From contig JAUFSD010000010.1 in assembly GCA_033030425.1 (NCBI GenBank), positions 992,001 to 1,056,000 of the forward strand: a DNA stretch of 64,000 nt, in the 5' to 3' direction. This document shows positions 1 to 11,316 of the stretch, piece by piece. The translations under genes and the position numbers were made by a program. The notes below the pieces were generated by a model. That model searched no databases. It saw only the letters and a program-made list of their open reading frames with translations, and was not told where the DNA came from. The first letter of the stretch is position 1; each line of letters opens with the position of its first letter. The stretch comes from Verpa conica (lineage: Eukaryota > Ascomycota > Pezizomycetes > Pezizales > Morchellaceae).

Positions 1-363
1 TTGTACCGTGACAGGTAGATTGTTTGCTTGGTGGCTTGGAGGCTGCTGGAGGCTTGCTGGAGGTCCTGGGGGGGGTCCTGGGGGTCTGCTGCCTGCTGCT
101 GTGCTGGATGTCAGCTCGAGGTCCAGTCAACACGTCAGACAAAGAGTGTTTGTACCTGGACGGGTAGGTTGTTTGCTTGGTGGCCCGGAGACTGCTGAAG
201 GCTGCTGTAGCCTTGCTGAAGGTCCTAGGGGGGTCTTGCTGCAGCTGTCACGCTAGGGGTTCTCTGGGGGGTCACATTGACACGTTGGACATGGAGTGTT
301 TGTACCGTACGTTGTTTGTTGGTGGCTCAGGGCCACCAGGGGCAGGCAGGCAGGCAGGCAGGC
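1..363. repeat. ~150-bp minisatellite with CAGG array
   Basis: Imperfect tandem units are visible. Each carries a core like TTGTACCGTGACAGGTAG followed by TTGTTTGCTTGGTGGC, at about 1, 149 and 298, with GC-rich CTGCTGGAGG filler between. The block ends in a (CAGG)n run at about 341-363. The same core recurs at 1,720-2,110 on this strand and inverted at 38,190-38,880 and near 40,700-40,770. The open frames across it are repeat readings, not genes. Confidence 0.8.
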
Positions 364-970
364 TGTAACCGCCCCTGCTGTGTTACTTTGTTCTTTGTTT
401 TACCTGTTTTGGATGCGGTTATGGCACTAACCACCTTGGGATTTCTTTATTGTTTCTTTGAATCTATTTTACTATGTTTGGGAACCCCGCCGGAAGCGGA
501 GCAATTATTGTACCGGGGTGGTACCGGATCGGGATGATTAGTCTTTCTTTAGTGTTTTGATCCTGGCATAGATCGGAGATTAGGGTACCGGGATCGGAGG
601 AACATGACAGGAATGGAGGAATGGAGGAATGGTTGTGCCGGGTTATTTTTGATTACTGTTTATTTGCTTTTGGACCGGAGCATGGAATGCCCCGGCTATT
701 TTATGTATGTTTTTGTTTTAGTATAAAACCTGCCGTGTCTAGCTAGTTTTGGGTCGCCAGGATTCAGCTACCTAAGTTAGTTATCAATATATGCAATTGA
801 CCGGCTACCTTTAGTTCACATCAGTATATTAGCCTACCGAGTCTAGTCTAGTTAGTCAATCTCTTTGAGATAGCTACTAGGCTTAGCCTGAAACCTCCCC
901 CTACCACAATTTATCCACTAGATTGGTGCCAAGCAGTGCTTGCACTGAACTAGTGTGTGATTGTGTTACA
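364..970 (+). mobile_element. Solo LTR, family 1
   Basis: This 607-bp unit begins TGTAACC and ends GTGTTACA (TG..CA ends). It is flanked by the 5-bp direct repeat CAGGC at 359-363 and 971-975, although the target was itself a CAGG array. A TATA-like GTATAAAA lies at about 721. A second copy in the opposite orientation lies at 2,415-3,014 with its own different target repeat. No internal retrotransposon domain adjoins it, so it is a solo LTR left by recombination. Confidence 0.85.
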
Positions 971-1167
971 CAGGCAGGCTTTGCTGGAGGAGGTTCTCGT
1001 GATTCTAGATAGGTTGTTAGTTCTATAATAGACTGCTTCTAGGTGGGAGAAGGTAGGAGGTACGGAGTTACTGCAGGTACGCGAGGCTGTGGGGACTTAG
1101 AGGATTTTGGCAAGGGTTGTGATGGGTGCAGGCCGGGTAACGGTTTAGGGACTTAGCAAATCTTAGC
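971..1167. repeat. Continuation of minisatellite element after LTR insertion
   Basis: It starts with the remaining CAGGCAGG of the target array. It then resembles 2,111-2,220: both contain GGACTTAGAGG followed by GGCCGGGTAAC. It therefore looks like the 3' part of a fold-back-like element interrupted by the solo LTR. No gene is visible. Confidence 0.55.
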
Positions 1168-2384
1168 CATCAGCAAAAGACTAATAGTGTCCCGGGTACT
1201 ACCAGGGACTCCCGGGGACCGCTGGGACCCCCGAGACTCCACCCGATCCCGAGGTAGATGCTGGTGCCCCAGGGACATAGGTGCGTGTCCCGGGGTGTCC
1301 CAGAGACGGGCGTATATGGGTCCCAGGAGGGGGGACGGCACATATGTGGTCCCAGGGAGCGTACGGGACAGTCCCAGGGAAACTTCAGGACTGCTTGGGA
1401 ACGCCATAGGACTGCTTAGAGACTGCTTAGGGGACTCTCGATTCTGTCACTTTCATGTCTCTTTTCGTCATGACTTTTGCAATCGAGTATATTTGGTCAA
1501 TGTATCCTATATAGTCTATATACAATAAATCTCTACACGCCCCCCCCCTGCTTGCTGCCCCACCTGCTGCTTGCTTGCTGCCCCCCACCTGCTTCCCCCT
1601 GCTTGCTGCCCCTGCTTGCTTCCCCCCCTGCTTGCTTGCTGCTGCTGCTGCCCGTGGGGTCTGCTTCTCGAGTCCTAATTAACGCGTCAGACATAGTCGG
1701 ACTGTGGCCAGACAAGGAGTAAACGTACCGTGACGGGTAGGTTGTTCGCTCTATATGGAGGGGTCTGCTTGATCTCTGCCAGAGGGTTGCTCCTGCTGTT
1801 GCTCCTGCTGCCGCTGCTGCTCCTGCTGCTGCGGCGCGTGGGGTCCTAATCGACGCGTCAAACATAGTCGGACCACAGTCAGACAAAAGGTGAACGTACT
1901 ATGACGGGTAGGTTGTTCACTCTATATGGAGGGGTCTGCTTGGCCTCCTGCCAGGGGGTTGCTCCTGCTGTTGCTCCTGCTGCTGCTGCGCGTGGAGTCC
2001 TAATCGACGCGTCAGACATAGCCAGACCGGGACCGGACAAGGGGTGTTCGTACCATGACGGGTAGATTACTCGCTCTATATGGAGGGTGTCTGCTGGGGG
2101 GGGGTTCGCTGCTTTGCTGGAGGAGGTGTTGCTGCAGTCGTGATATGTATGGAGAGGAGCAGGGACTTAGAGGTTTTTGACGAGGCTAGGGCCGGGTAAC
2201 AGCCGGGTAACCTTGTCCCAGGGACGCTCGGATCCTCTGCAGACTGTCCCGGGAACCCACAGATCCACTGCAGAGAGTCCCTGGGACTCCCGGGGCCTAC
2301 AGGCGTCCCATGGGACCGCTGGGAACCCCAGGGAACCCCAGAGACTCTGGTGTATGTCCCAGGAGTAAAAATCTTTTGCTGATG
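1168..2384. mobile_element. Fold-back-like element, copy A
   Basis: It is bounded by inverted termini CATCAGCAAAAG (1,168) and CTTTTGCTGATG (ending 2,384). Subterminal zones at about 1,190-1,400 and 2,210-2,360 are dense in short palindromic pieces such as CCCGGGAC, CCAGGGAC and TCCCAGGGAC. The centre (about 1,545-2,110) is a minisatellite of roughly 155-bp units with CTGCTG runs and the core CGTACCGTGACGGGTAGG. There is no coding capacity. This architecture (inverted ends made of repeats around a tandem array) resembles fold-back elements; that class assignment is inference. The same ends occur at 37,910-39,165 and 39,315-41,411. Confidence 0.6.
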
Positions 2385-2414
2385 GCGAGATGCAGGTGTT
2401 TTTTCAGAAGGAAT

Positions 2415-3014
2415 TGTAACACAATCACACACTAGTTTAGTGCAAGCACTGCTCGGCACTAATCTAGTGGATAAATTGTGGTAGGGGGAGGTTTCAGGCT
2501 AAGCCTAGTAGCTATCTCAAAGAGATTGACTAACTAGACTAGACTCGGTAGGCTAATATACTGATATGGACTAAAGGTAGCCGGTCAATTGCATATATTG
2601 ATAACTAACTTAGGTAGTTGAATCCTGGCGACCCAAAACTAGCTAGACACGGCAGGTTTTATACTAAAACAAAAACATACATAAAACCAGCCGGGGCATT
2701 CCATGCTCCGGTCCAAAAACAGATAAACAATAATCAAAACTAACTTGGCACAACCATTCCTCCATTTCTGTCATGTTCCTCCAATCCCGGTACCCTAATC
2801 TCCGATCCATGCCAGGATCAAAACACTAAAGAAATACTAATCATCCCGATCCGGTACCACCCCGGTACAATAATTGCTCCGCTTCCGGCGTGGTTCCCAA
2901 ACATAGTAAAGTAGATCCAAAGAAACAATAAAGAAATCCCAAGGTGGTTAGTGCCATAACCGCATCCAAAACAAGTAAAACAAAGAGCAAAGTAACACAG
3001 CAGGGACGGTTACA
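2415..3014 (-). mobile_element. Solo LTR, family 1, inverted copy
   Basis: It is the reverse complement of the LTR at 364-970 over essentially its whole length, beginning TGTAACACAATC and ending GGTTACA. It is flanked by GGAAT at 2,410-2,414 and 3,015-3,019, a different 5-bp target duplication from the first copy. The two copies are therefore independent insertions and not the arms of one inverted-repeat element. Confidence 0.88.
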
Positions 3015-3692
3015 GGAATAACCCCCAAAGCTCTGATAGTAACTATCAGAGCTTTAGGCGCTGCCATCAGGGCTTTTAGGGCTCCGTCAGATAAAGCTGC
3101 AGTAAAAAGTATTTTAGAGTTTTGGTGCTCCAGGAGACTCTACCGGGTACTTCAGAAGACTCCACCAAAGTCTCTGGAGCCTCCCGGGAGACGTCAGGAG
3201 ACATTATGAGACTGGAGCTCCTAGAAGTTCTATCAGGACAGTGTGGATGCATCTGATGTACAATTTTCTAAACCTGTATCCTGACACAGTGCTTGTCCCT
3301 CCTGATACAAATTTTAGTTTGCTGATGCAGCAGCAGAACTTTCTAAGAGACAGCAGCAGGATCCTCAAAACCGTTAGGGTGACAAGCAGGTGCTGAAGAC
3401 AAGCGAATTAGGGATATTTTGTACATATTAGATAGCATATAATAAAATAATTGAAAACCATACTAGTACTTCTGTGATGTGACCGTAACAAGAGCGTAAC
3501 AGTACCAAGCAGAACCAGAAAACGTCAGGAAGCCTACCAGAAAGCGTCAGAGACATCAGAAGCCTTTGGTGTTGCATCAGGAGCCCCTGACGCTTCACAG
3601 TAGCCTCATATTCGGCCAATTGCCAAATGTGGCATCTCTAGCATTTCGTGCTACAGTTGCTCCTGACGCAATCTTGCAGGTTCCCTGATGTA
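3015..3692. other. Repeat-like spacer, no gene
   Basis: It contains a small palindrome CTCTGATAGTAACTATCAGAG (3,031-3,051) and short repeats of the type CTCCAGGAGAC and CTCCCGGGAGAC (3,130-3,220), similar to the subterminal arrays of the fold-back-like elements. No coding region is supported. Confidence 0.5.
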
Positions 3693-3922
3693 GCTAGTTT
3701 TGGAGTTGGCAGGATTCAGCTATCTAAGTTAGTTATCAATATATGCAATTGACCGGCTACCTCTAGTCTCTATCATTCTACCAACCTTCCTAGTCCAGTC
3801 TAGTTAGTCAATCTCTTTGAGATAGCTACTAGGCTTAGTCTGAAACCTCACCCTTCCACAATTACCGTACTAGTAAAGTGCCGAGCAGTGCTTGCACCTA
3901 ACTAGTGTGTGATTGTGTTACA
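3693..3922 (+). mobile_element. Truncated family 1 LTR (3' part)
   Basis: From GTAGCTAGTTTTGG to the terminal GTGTTACA it matches the last ~230 bp of the LTR at 364-970, with more divergence than the 2,415-3,014 copy. The 5' part, including the TATA region, is missing. Confidence 0.8.
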
Positions 3923-4551
3923 GAATATAACACAGGCACTTATTATATCTGAGATATTGAGTTGTAGTAGTTTGGGGCTAAGTGGCTATTACAACACTCT
4001 TGGGTACCCAGCCTGCTGTATATTTTAGCAGAGTATTTTTTTTCCTGTAACTACATGTACATATATTTACTCTAAAGCCTTTACCTACTTATAAATAGTT
4101 AAAGCGCTTCTAGAATATATTAAATTTTGGGATATCCTGACGACTGTAAGTACAACCATAGCTAAGCAAATAAATCATATCTCCTAATATCTAGAGACTT
4201 CCCTATAGAGATAAGAGCTCCCACACCCACTAAATATGTGCTATTAATTTTATTGTACTTCCGCGGTTCAAAGCTAGTTTGCGTCTCGAAGATGCTAAAA
4301 GCTTTCAGGTTGATTTTCTATGATGAGATACAAACGTTCAAATATAAAAGATCTATGCTACAAACATTATCTAGCAAGGGGGGAATTTAAACGCCAATAA
4401 AATAAGCCACCTCAAACCTTAGGCCTACCCCTTCGTCTATCAATGTAGGTATGGACCTCTGTCTTCTAAAAAAATGTTGGTAGGCAGTAGAAATGAGATA
4501 AATTAAGACGCTCCTACCCAGTGCAACCGCACCCCATTTTTTTTCTGGTAC
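3923..4551. other. AT-rich intergenic, no gene seen
   Basis: Lies between the truncated LTR and the 3' end of SFC1. It is AT-rich and carries no open frame with recognisable similarity. It presumably holds the SFC1 3' untranslated region at its right end. Confidence 0.5.
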
Positions 4552-5846
4552 TCATTCCAAATATTCATGTTCCTTAGAGTGTTGTAGCTTCTCAATATGA
4601 CCACGGATAAATTCGTATACCATGAATGTTACAGCCTGATTTTTGAAGTTAGACATGCATGCTGCAAAATCAGGAACTGTTGATCTACCTGTCCAGGAGC
4701 CACACGCATGATCCTAGGGGTAATACCCTGGTAGAACGCCCGGAATCCTTCATGCTTGAACATGTCTTTTGAAATCGCAATAATCCTCGTGGCTGCGCTC
4801 TCGCCTGGGATTGCCGTCGATCGTTGAAGGCGTGTCTCTGTGAAACTTATTAAAGACACTTCTCACTACTTAACATAGATTCACCTACTAATAGTATCAA
4901 TTGGGGCATTAGATAATGGTCCCATAGCCCCAGAAATCAGACCTAATAATAGATGTTGATAGCTCGGCAGCTCCTTCAACTCTGGCTGTAGCTCCTGTGC
5001 AAATTTCTTCATATATGTGTAAGCTGTAAAATTTACGGCCTGGTTAGTTGCCTGTCTAACAGCAGTGAGAGTAACTCCACGATAGAGTGTGAAGAACCCT
5101 TCTTCGCGGATAACAGTGTAGGCGGCGTGTGCAGCGTTGCGGTATTTGGGTATATCAAGAGGATCCGCCATGGAATGGTGCTGGGCCTGTAATCGGATCT
5201 TGACAACTTCCATAGGCGTTACAACGGCGACGGCCTCGGTTGCTCCTGCCATGAGACCGGCTGTGGGAGGGGGGTGTGAATGTTAGTTAATATTAATGGG
5301 TTAGGGTATGGGAGGGCTAATACATAAAAACACCGATTTTGCAGAGATAGCACCAGTATCAGGGTTGATTTTTGCCAGACCCTTGTAGAACTCGAAGCTC
5401 GAGAATCGGATGGCCATCTTAGGCACGATACCAGTTACAACGGCCCCGAGACCTTTGTAGAGACCTAATGGAGTTTCTTTTCTGACAATATCCCTGCCGA
5501 CAGCGAAGAAGCCTTTTCGCTTTATCCCAGGGGCACGGTTACGTCGAGACAGTTGCATCCGCACCTATCCTTAGATTTTAAGTTGTCTTATTTCTATAGT
5601 AACTTGCTAGAGATGTACCTTGATGGTGTCTATACGTGGTTTGTTAGATATGCTTTACTATGAAATAGGATTTGGAAATACCCACCTAGAGGATGACATG
5701 CTAGAGCCTCACAAAGACCAGCCCCTCCACCAGCTGAGTAAAATGAATGTCAGTAGGGTAGGGAAGGAATAGGGATAGTTTTAGAGGTAGGCACCAATGA
5801 GGTTGACTGCCGCTGTGGGTTTCTTTTTTTGTTCTGTGGGAGGCAT
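4552..5846 (-). CDS. SFC1: Mitochondrial succinate/fumarate carrier
   Basis: Seven exons are joined in frame: 5846-5795, 5733-5686, 5629-5619, 5564-5324, 5260-4889, 4837-4689 and 4635-4552, giving 318 residues, close to the ~322 of yeast Sfc1/Acr1. It belongs to the mitochondrial carrier family. All three repeat signatures are present: HPLDTIKVR (residues ~31-39), TPMEVVKIR and APIDTIKTR. Family-typical stretches such as YKGLGAVVTGIVPKMAIRFS and RVAPGQ are also seen. Sfc1 exchanges cytosolic succinate for mitochondrial fumarate across the inner membrane, which supports gluconeogenesis on C2 carbon sources. The third exon is only 11 nt, lies inside the first signature, and is bounded by GT-AG introns. 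The start is chosen at an N-terminus of the expected form (MPPTEQKKKPTAAVNLI). The neighbouring sequence is repeat on both sides, so there is no operon-like context. The function assignment is strong by motif pattern, but transport was not tested. Confidence 0.93.
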
Positions 5847-6834
5847 GGTTGCTATGTATTTCTACGGATTGATAGAGTCTCACAAGAAATTAAGCTGAAG
5901 CTGAAGACTGGCCAAAGAGCTTAATAAGGCCCGAGATCGACTGGAAGTAGGGTACTAGATGGTAGGAGAGTAGAATAAGTCCAGGGTGGGACAGATATAT
6001 GGAGGCGTTATAACATTTAAGTGAGGTGAACGTGAATAACAAATTCTAATTAGAAGAAGCGTGGACGAAGGGTTTGATATTGCAAATCCAGGTCCGCATA
6101 CCAGAGCCGAGGATGAACCGAGAAAGGTACTCCATCTGAGTGTATTCTTCCTATATATCAGGGAGTTGATAGCAGGGGTCAACAAATTCACAGTGTCCTG
6201 CATCAGCCGACAGTGATTTCTCACCCCTCCTTCTCACCTCCGAAAGTAGTGATGAACTGTGATTCCGGCTCAGCGGGGGAAGAGAGGGGGCTCCACGATG
6301 GGGAAATGTAATTAAACACCAACGTCCCCGAGACGTCACTATAGCTGCTGTTGTTGCTAGCCCAAACTCCTACGGCCCGAGGTTGGATCCAGGCGGGCAT
6401 AATCGGAATTTACCATGTTCATGCACACACCATCACATGCTGGACAAGATTGTCGGCGAAACCAGGAACGAAGAAACGCTAATAAGTAAGAGGTGAGTGC
6501 ATGTGCTTTCATAACGAGTACCTATTTTGTGGGGTATTTAGGATATATTCAGATACTCGGGAGAGTTCATAAGCGGAATCGTGTCGTCTAGGGTATTTGG
6601 GTGGAAATGTCGGTGTTTTTCCAGCCGGAGAGTATCTTTTTCAGCTTCATTGCGGTGCATTGAGGTTTAGATAAATAGCTCGCTTGGACAAGATAGAGGA
6701 ATATAGAAGACCTCGTGCCCTCATGACAGGCGGCGCTTTCCCTACTTCTCGCACTTGAAGTGCTTATGAGTGGTCTTTCCCTAGAACCATGAGCAAAGAC
6801 CCCCCCTGTGTGGAGCTACCCGATGATTAAACTA
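5847..6834. other. SFC1 upstream region, no gene
   Basis: Open frames here are short and of unlikely composition. It should contain the SFC1 promoter. Nothing else recognisable was seen. Confidence 0.5.
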
Positions 6835-7133
6835 CTCGCTGAAAAATAAAGTCTGTCACTTTGGGTACGAGCCGCAACGGGGCCTCCACACCAAAAAGTG
6901 AAGTGCTCACAATATCCTCAACAACCCAAGTAGTATATCTTAATAATCATATTCTATTAGTAGTCCTACTCCTACCATACCTCAGCTTCCTCTCCCAAGA
7001 CCCCCTATAGTTCTTTTCTATCCCCTGTATTTTTAGTGGCTATAAACTCAGACTAATGTAGGTACTTCACTTTTTGGTGTGGGGACTCCGTTGCGACTCG
7101 TACCCAAAGTGACAGACTTTATTTTTCAGCGAG
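6835..7133. mobile_element. MITE family M1, copy 1
   Basis: A 299-bp element with ~70-bp imperfect inverted ends beginning CTCGCTGAAAAATAAAG, flanked by TA on both sides (6,833-6,834 and 7,134-7,135). The TA duplication and non-coding AT-rich centre fit a Tc1/mariner-type MITE. It matches the copy at 7,379-7,913 inside as well as at the ends. Confidence 0.85.
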
Positions 7134-7209
7134 TACACCTTGCCCGCAACAAATGTTACTATAAATCATTAAACCAATCACCACGCGCATTCTTTCTTGG
7201 TTTGATGTA

Positions 7210-7355
7210 CTCGGGTCAGGGAAGAAGTTTGGAAAAACAGGGGAGACCCTTCAAGCCAGACTCATTGGCTAGAAGAACAAAAAGTCATTTAAAGAACACT
7301 TCTTATTCGCCGCAGGGATCCCCCTTGTTTTTCCAAACTTCTTCCCTGACCCGAG
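7210..7355. mobile_element. MITE family M2
   Basis: A 146-bp element with ~40-bp inverted ends beginning CTCGGGTCAGGGAAGAAG, flanked by TA at 7,208-7,209 and 7,356-7,357. It lies between the two M1 copies. The ORFs across this interval simply read through the inverted repeats. Confidence 0.8.
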
Positions 7356-7378
7356 TAGGGAAGTGTTTCACTTGAGTA

Positions 7379-7913
7379 CTCGCTAAAAATAAAGTCTGTC
7401 ACTTTTAGTACGAGTCGCAACGGAGTCCTCACAATAAAAAGTGAAGTACACCTATTGTAGGGGGGATAAAAATACCTGGTCACCTACCCTACAAGGTAAC
7501 AAAAGGTTTGAGATAAGTATCACTACACAACAAAAATAGATAAGAAACAGAAAATTCAACTTGAGAAAGAATAAATTAATACATGTAGTCTATGTACTAT
7601 CTGCTTACATTAATCTATGTATTGTGGAGGAAAATATCATATCCAGATGGGGCTCTCGTTGCTACGGGAGTGACCAGGTATTTTTATCCCCCTACAATAC
7701 ATTAGGCTGACCTTACAACTGCAATTTTAGAAAGCAGAGAAGAGCTATAGGGAGCTTGGGAGATAAGGTTGAGATATAATAGGAATAGGATTGTTGATAG
7801 AATAGTTAAGATGTATTACTTGGGTTATTGAGGATGTTTGTGTACTTCATTTTTTGGTGTGGAGGCTCCGTTACAACTCGTACCCGAAGTGACAGGCTTT
7901 ATTTTTCAGCGAG
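7379..7913. mobile_element. MITE family M1, copy 2, interrupted
   Basis: It has the same ends as 6,835-7,133. The left flank is TA (7,377-7,378); the right flank reads CAGC, so the right TA is lost or mutated. Removing the insert at 7,455-7,697 leaves about 290 bp that aligns in inverted orientation with copy 1, for example CCTCAATAACCCAAGTAATA against CCTCAACAACCCAAGTAGTA. Confidence 0.82.
7455..7697. mobile_element. MITE family M3 nested in M1 copy 2
   Basis: A 243-bp element with ~28-bp inverted ends starting TTGTAGGGGGGATAAAAATA, flanked by TA (7,453-7,454 and 7,698-7,699). M1 copy 1 preserves the uninterrupted site (ACCTACATTAG), which shows that the duplication is a TA dinucleotide. 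Confidence 0.88.
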
Positions 7914-8505
7914 CAGCAAGCTTTGCTGCAATTTCCTAGCCTAGTAACTAGTTCTTAAGTTAATGCATAAGAGCCAAGTCCCTATCTTTTGTGATGGTGA
8001 TTGCCACCTTGCAGTAAATTTGTGAGAGTAGTTTGAGCCACCGGATGGGAAGACTGGCGCTACCCCGGGGCAGGGGGTCTATGCCTGTGGTCTAGAACCG
8101 TTGAACGGGGAGCCAGAACATAACTAACTGTTAAAACGGGAGTATCGATATATGTGTCTCGTGCCAGCTCCAGCCCTATTACAGGTGTAATCGAGGTACT
8201 CTGCGGAACAACCGTTTCGAATCTGTCTGGACTAAAGAGTTGGGACGAAGCTGAGACAAACGAGCAGAGGCTTTCCCTGGCAGATAACGCTGTATGAGGC
8301 TGAGACTCGCGGGGGATTCGTACTGTGGCGGTGTTGTTGCCAAGAACGACAGAACCCCCCAGTGCTCTTGTCCCATCTCCGCCGGCCGTTTTGACTTCTA
8401 CCTCCTATTCCAGCTCTCACCAACAACCACCAACCTATCTCTACACCTCCTACTGCCATTATTATTATTCTTGAAACCTTTGAGCCTATTTTTTTGTCTT
8501 CCGCA
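7914..8505. other. Upstream region of coronin, no gene
   Basis: Intergenic DNA that should include the coronin promoter. The last ~100 nt before the ATG are pyrimidine-rich (CCTCCTACTGCC and TTTTTTTGTCTTCC), as is common for fungal promoters and leaders. No other feature was found. Confidence 0.45.
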
Positions 8506-10646
8506 ATGGCTGGCCGTTTTGTGAGGTCTTCAAAATTCCGTAAGTAAACTTGAATACATACCTCCCAGCAGAGCTGATGCGTGTGGTCAGGACACGTTTA
8601 CGGGAAACCAACTCGAAAGGTATACTTTCTCGCTTCTTACTAAATTTGACATAGCTAACAAGGTACCTATCAGGAACAATGCTACGATAACCTGTAATGC
8701 ACCGTTATTCTCTCGCTTTTATCACACCTAATTCTAGCCTATTCCTCTAACACTCTTCTTCAATAATAGACATATCTCAAAAAATGCTTGGGATTCCAAC
8801 ATAATCAAAGCAAACCCACAGTATCTCTCCGTAAACTGGGAGTCTGGCGGCGGTGGAGCCTTTGCAGTTATCCCACTTTCCCAGCGTGGACGTCTCCCTG
8901 AGCAGATTCCTCTCTTCCGCGGCCACACTGCCCCTGTCCTCGACACAGACTGGTCCCCGTTTAACGATTCGTTGATCGCATCTGGCTCTGATGACGGAAA
9001 GGTATTTATCTGGACTGTTCCGGAGAACTTCTCCCTCCTTATAGACGACGAGGACGGTCCCAAGGACGTGGAACCTATCTCTAGGCTTTCTGGTCACCAA
9101 AGGAAAGTCGGGCATGTTCTTTTTCACCCGACTGCGGAGAATGTGCTAGCAACCTCCTCGGGAGATCACACCGTGAAGCTATGGGACATATCCACAGAGA
9201 CCCCGCATTACACCTTAAAGCACAGCGAGGTCGTTCAGTCCATGTCTTGGTCTACTAACGGCTCTATGCTTGTCACAACATGCCGTGACAAGAAGCTTCG
9301 TATCTGGGACCCGCGTCAGGAGACAGCCGTACATGAAGTTCCTGGACACACGGGTGCAAAAAATAGCCGTGCCGTATGGTTGACTGGTGTTGGAGATGAC
9401 AAAATTGCTACCACTGGTTTCAGCAAGATGAGCGATCGCCAGCTTGGGTTGTGGGATTTAAGGTCGCTTACTGATGGGCCACTCAATGGATTTGAGATGC
9501 TAGATACTATCTCGGGAGTTTGTATGCCTTTCTGGGATGAAGGTACTAAGTGTATCTATTTGGCCGGGAAAGGGTGAGCTGGGACGAAAGGAATGAAGTA
9601 GCCCAATTTATATAGGAATACTGATTGTGTGACAGTGACGGAAACATTCGCTACTTCGAGTACTCGAACGACGAGTTCATTTTCTTGTCAGAGTACAAGA
9701 GTGGAGATCCACAGCGCGGTATCGCTTTCCTACCCAAGCGTGGTGTGGCTGTAAGTTGATATTTCCTATAAGTTCCTGTAAAGGATTCGAAATTCTATTA
9801 AGTGTATATGCTAATTAAAATAGGTTCACGAGAACGAAGTCATGCGGGCATTCAAGACTGTTAATGACAGTTACATTGAACCAATTTCTTTCGTTGTTCC
9901 TCGACGAGCAGAGACATTCCAAAGGTATCCCTAAATTTGAGGAGATTCTACTACTGGATTACTAATTATCTTGCTATAGTGATATCTACCCTGAGACCTA
10001 TAGCGGGGAAGCAGCTCTTGCGGCAGAGGCATGGTATGGCGGTGCCGACGCCGAGCCTAAAATGCTCAACATGGAGACTCTTTATACCCCTGACGGTCTC
10101 TCATCGTCAGCTCCGAAAACTCCGATTTCCGTTGTTCCAACTACCTCAATATCAACAAAGACGAATGTTATCCCCCTAAAGCCAACTTCCGAACCAATAC
10201 CCACTAAATCTCCCTCAGCCTCCCCTAAAGAGACACCTACCCTAGTAGAAAAGCGTATTCCTAGCCCAATCCACGTCGAAACTACTGCCAAAGTAGCCGA
10301 CAAGATTCCAGACGTACCGAACCGGAGTATCTCTCCAAATCCTACCCCTACCCCTACCAGACAGCCAGCCCAAACACCCGCAAGCGTACCTCTATCCGCA
10401 ACATTGCTACAAGCTCCTCCTCCGACACCTCTGGACACAAACATTGTGGAACAATTGGCACGTATCACGTCTCTACTAGAGATTCAGAACAAGACACTTG
10501 CCAGCCAAGACAAGCATATTTCCGACTTGACCAAGGAACTAGATGCATTGAAAAATAAGGTTGACGCTAAAGGCAGCGAAGAAAGTAGCAGAAAAGATGA
10601 AATTATCAGGAAGCTAGAGCTCGAACTTGAAGAAGCAAAGTCTTAA
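8506..10646 (+). CDS. CRN1: Coronin, actin-binding WD40 protein
   Basis: Seven exons join in frame: 8506-8539, 8591-8619, 8674-8693, 8770-9573, 9636-9750, 9824-9924 and 9980-10646, giving 589 residues. The N-terminus MAGRFVRSSKFR then HVYGKPTRKEQCYDN is the conserved coronin opening. WD40 blades follow (SPFNDSLIASGSDDGKVFIW, HPTAENVLATSSGDHTVKLW, TTCRDKKLRIWDPR), then the coronin extension SYIEPISFVVPRRAETFQSD. Residues ~430-520 are Pro/Ser/Thr-rich. The last ~65 residues form a heptad-rich coiled coil expected to mediate oligomerisation. The protein binds F-actin and Arp2/3 at cortical patches and regulates endocytosis. The first three exons are small (34, 29 and 20 nt). It converges on the VPS37 gene 670 bp downstream. 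Confidence 0.95.
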
Positions 10647-11316
10647 CGTGCCGTCTAGGCTCAGTCGTAAGTATAAAAGGGAATACAATCATGGGTGACA
10701 GTGGAGAAGTGTGGTGGTGGTTGTCGAGTGATGGCTTGTGACTATGATGAATAACTAGAGTCAATGAAGTATGGGAATTGAGATATATGAATGTTATTCA
10801 ATAAGCTGACAAAAGGTGGCGCGGGCGAGATGTATGTTGTTTCCCCCTCTTCTACTCTACATTTATTACAGTTGTTCAAGTATGTATCCTCATAAACTAC
10901 CTGTTTTTATGTTTATGTTCTCATGAGCGCACTGGCGAGCGATGGGAGGAGGGGTTTACGTTGCATTTCAGATACGATAGGCTGCTATTTTCATTTTATA
11001 CGTAGGTAGAGAAAATAAAAAGATCTCATTTGAAATAGATTCTTAGGTACGGTTCTTCTGGATTCGTAAGTGAATTTTAAGGGCTGAAAGAGTCTTTGAA
11101 AGAGGTTTTTGTATGTAATGAATCCACAGGCACAATAGGATAGAAAGTATTATGCATTTACATAATTAATACCTGGGTTATCGTTGCACAGTACTTGTAT
11201 AATGGAACGAAGCTAACACCTGTTTCCGTGTATGGGAAGGAATTCTCGCAACGACAGCACCAGCATAGACCTTTTCGGGAACAGAGAACCTCACTTAAAT
11301 ATCTCATGGGAACCAG
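10647..11316. other. Convergent intergenic gap
   Basis: 3' regions of coronin (+) and the VPS37-like gene (-). No coding sequence is recognised. Confidence 0.5.

Noticed and set aside
364..3014. One large composite transposon with ~600-bp inverted arms
   Set aside because: Each arm has its own 5-bp target duplication and TG..CA ends, so they are two solo LTRs.
7079..7483. Open frames on both strands
   Set aside because: They read through inverted ends of MITEs M1 and M2.
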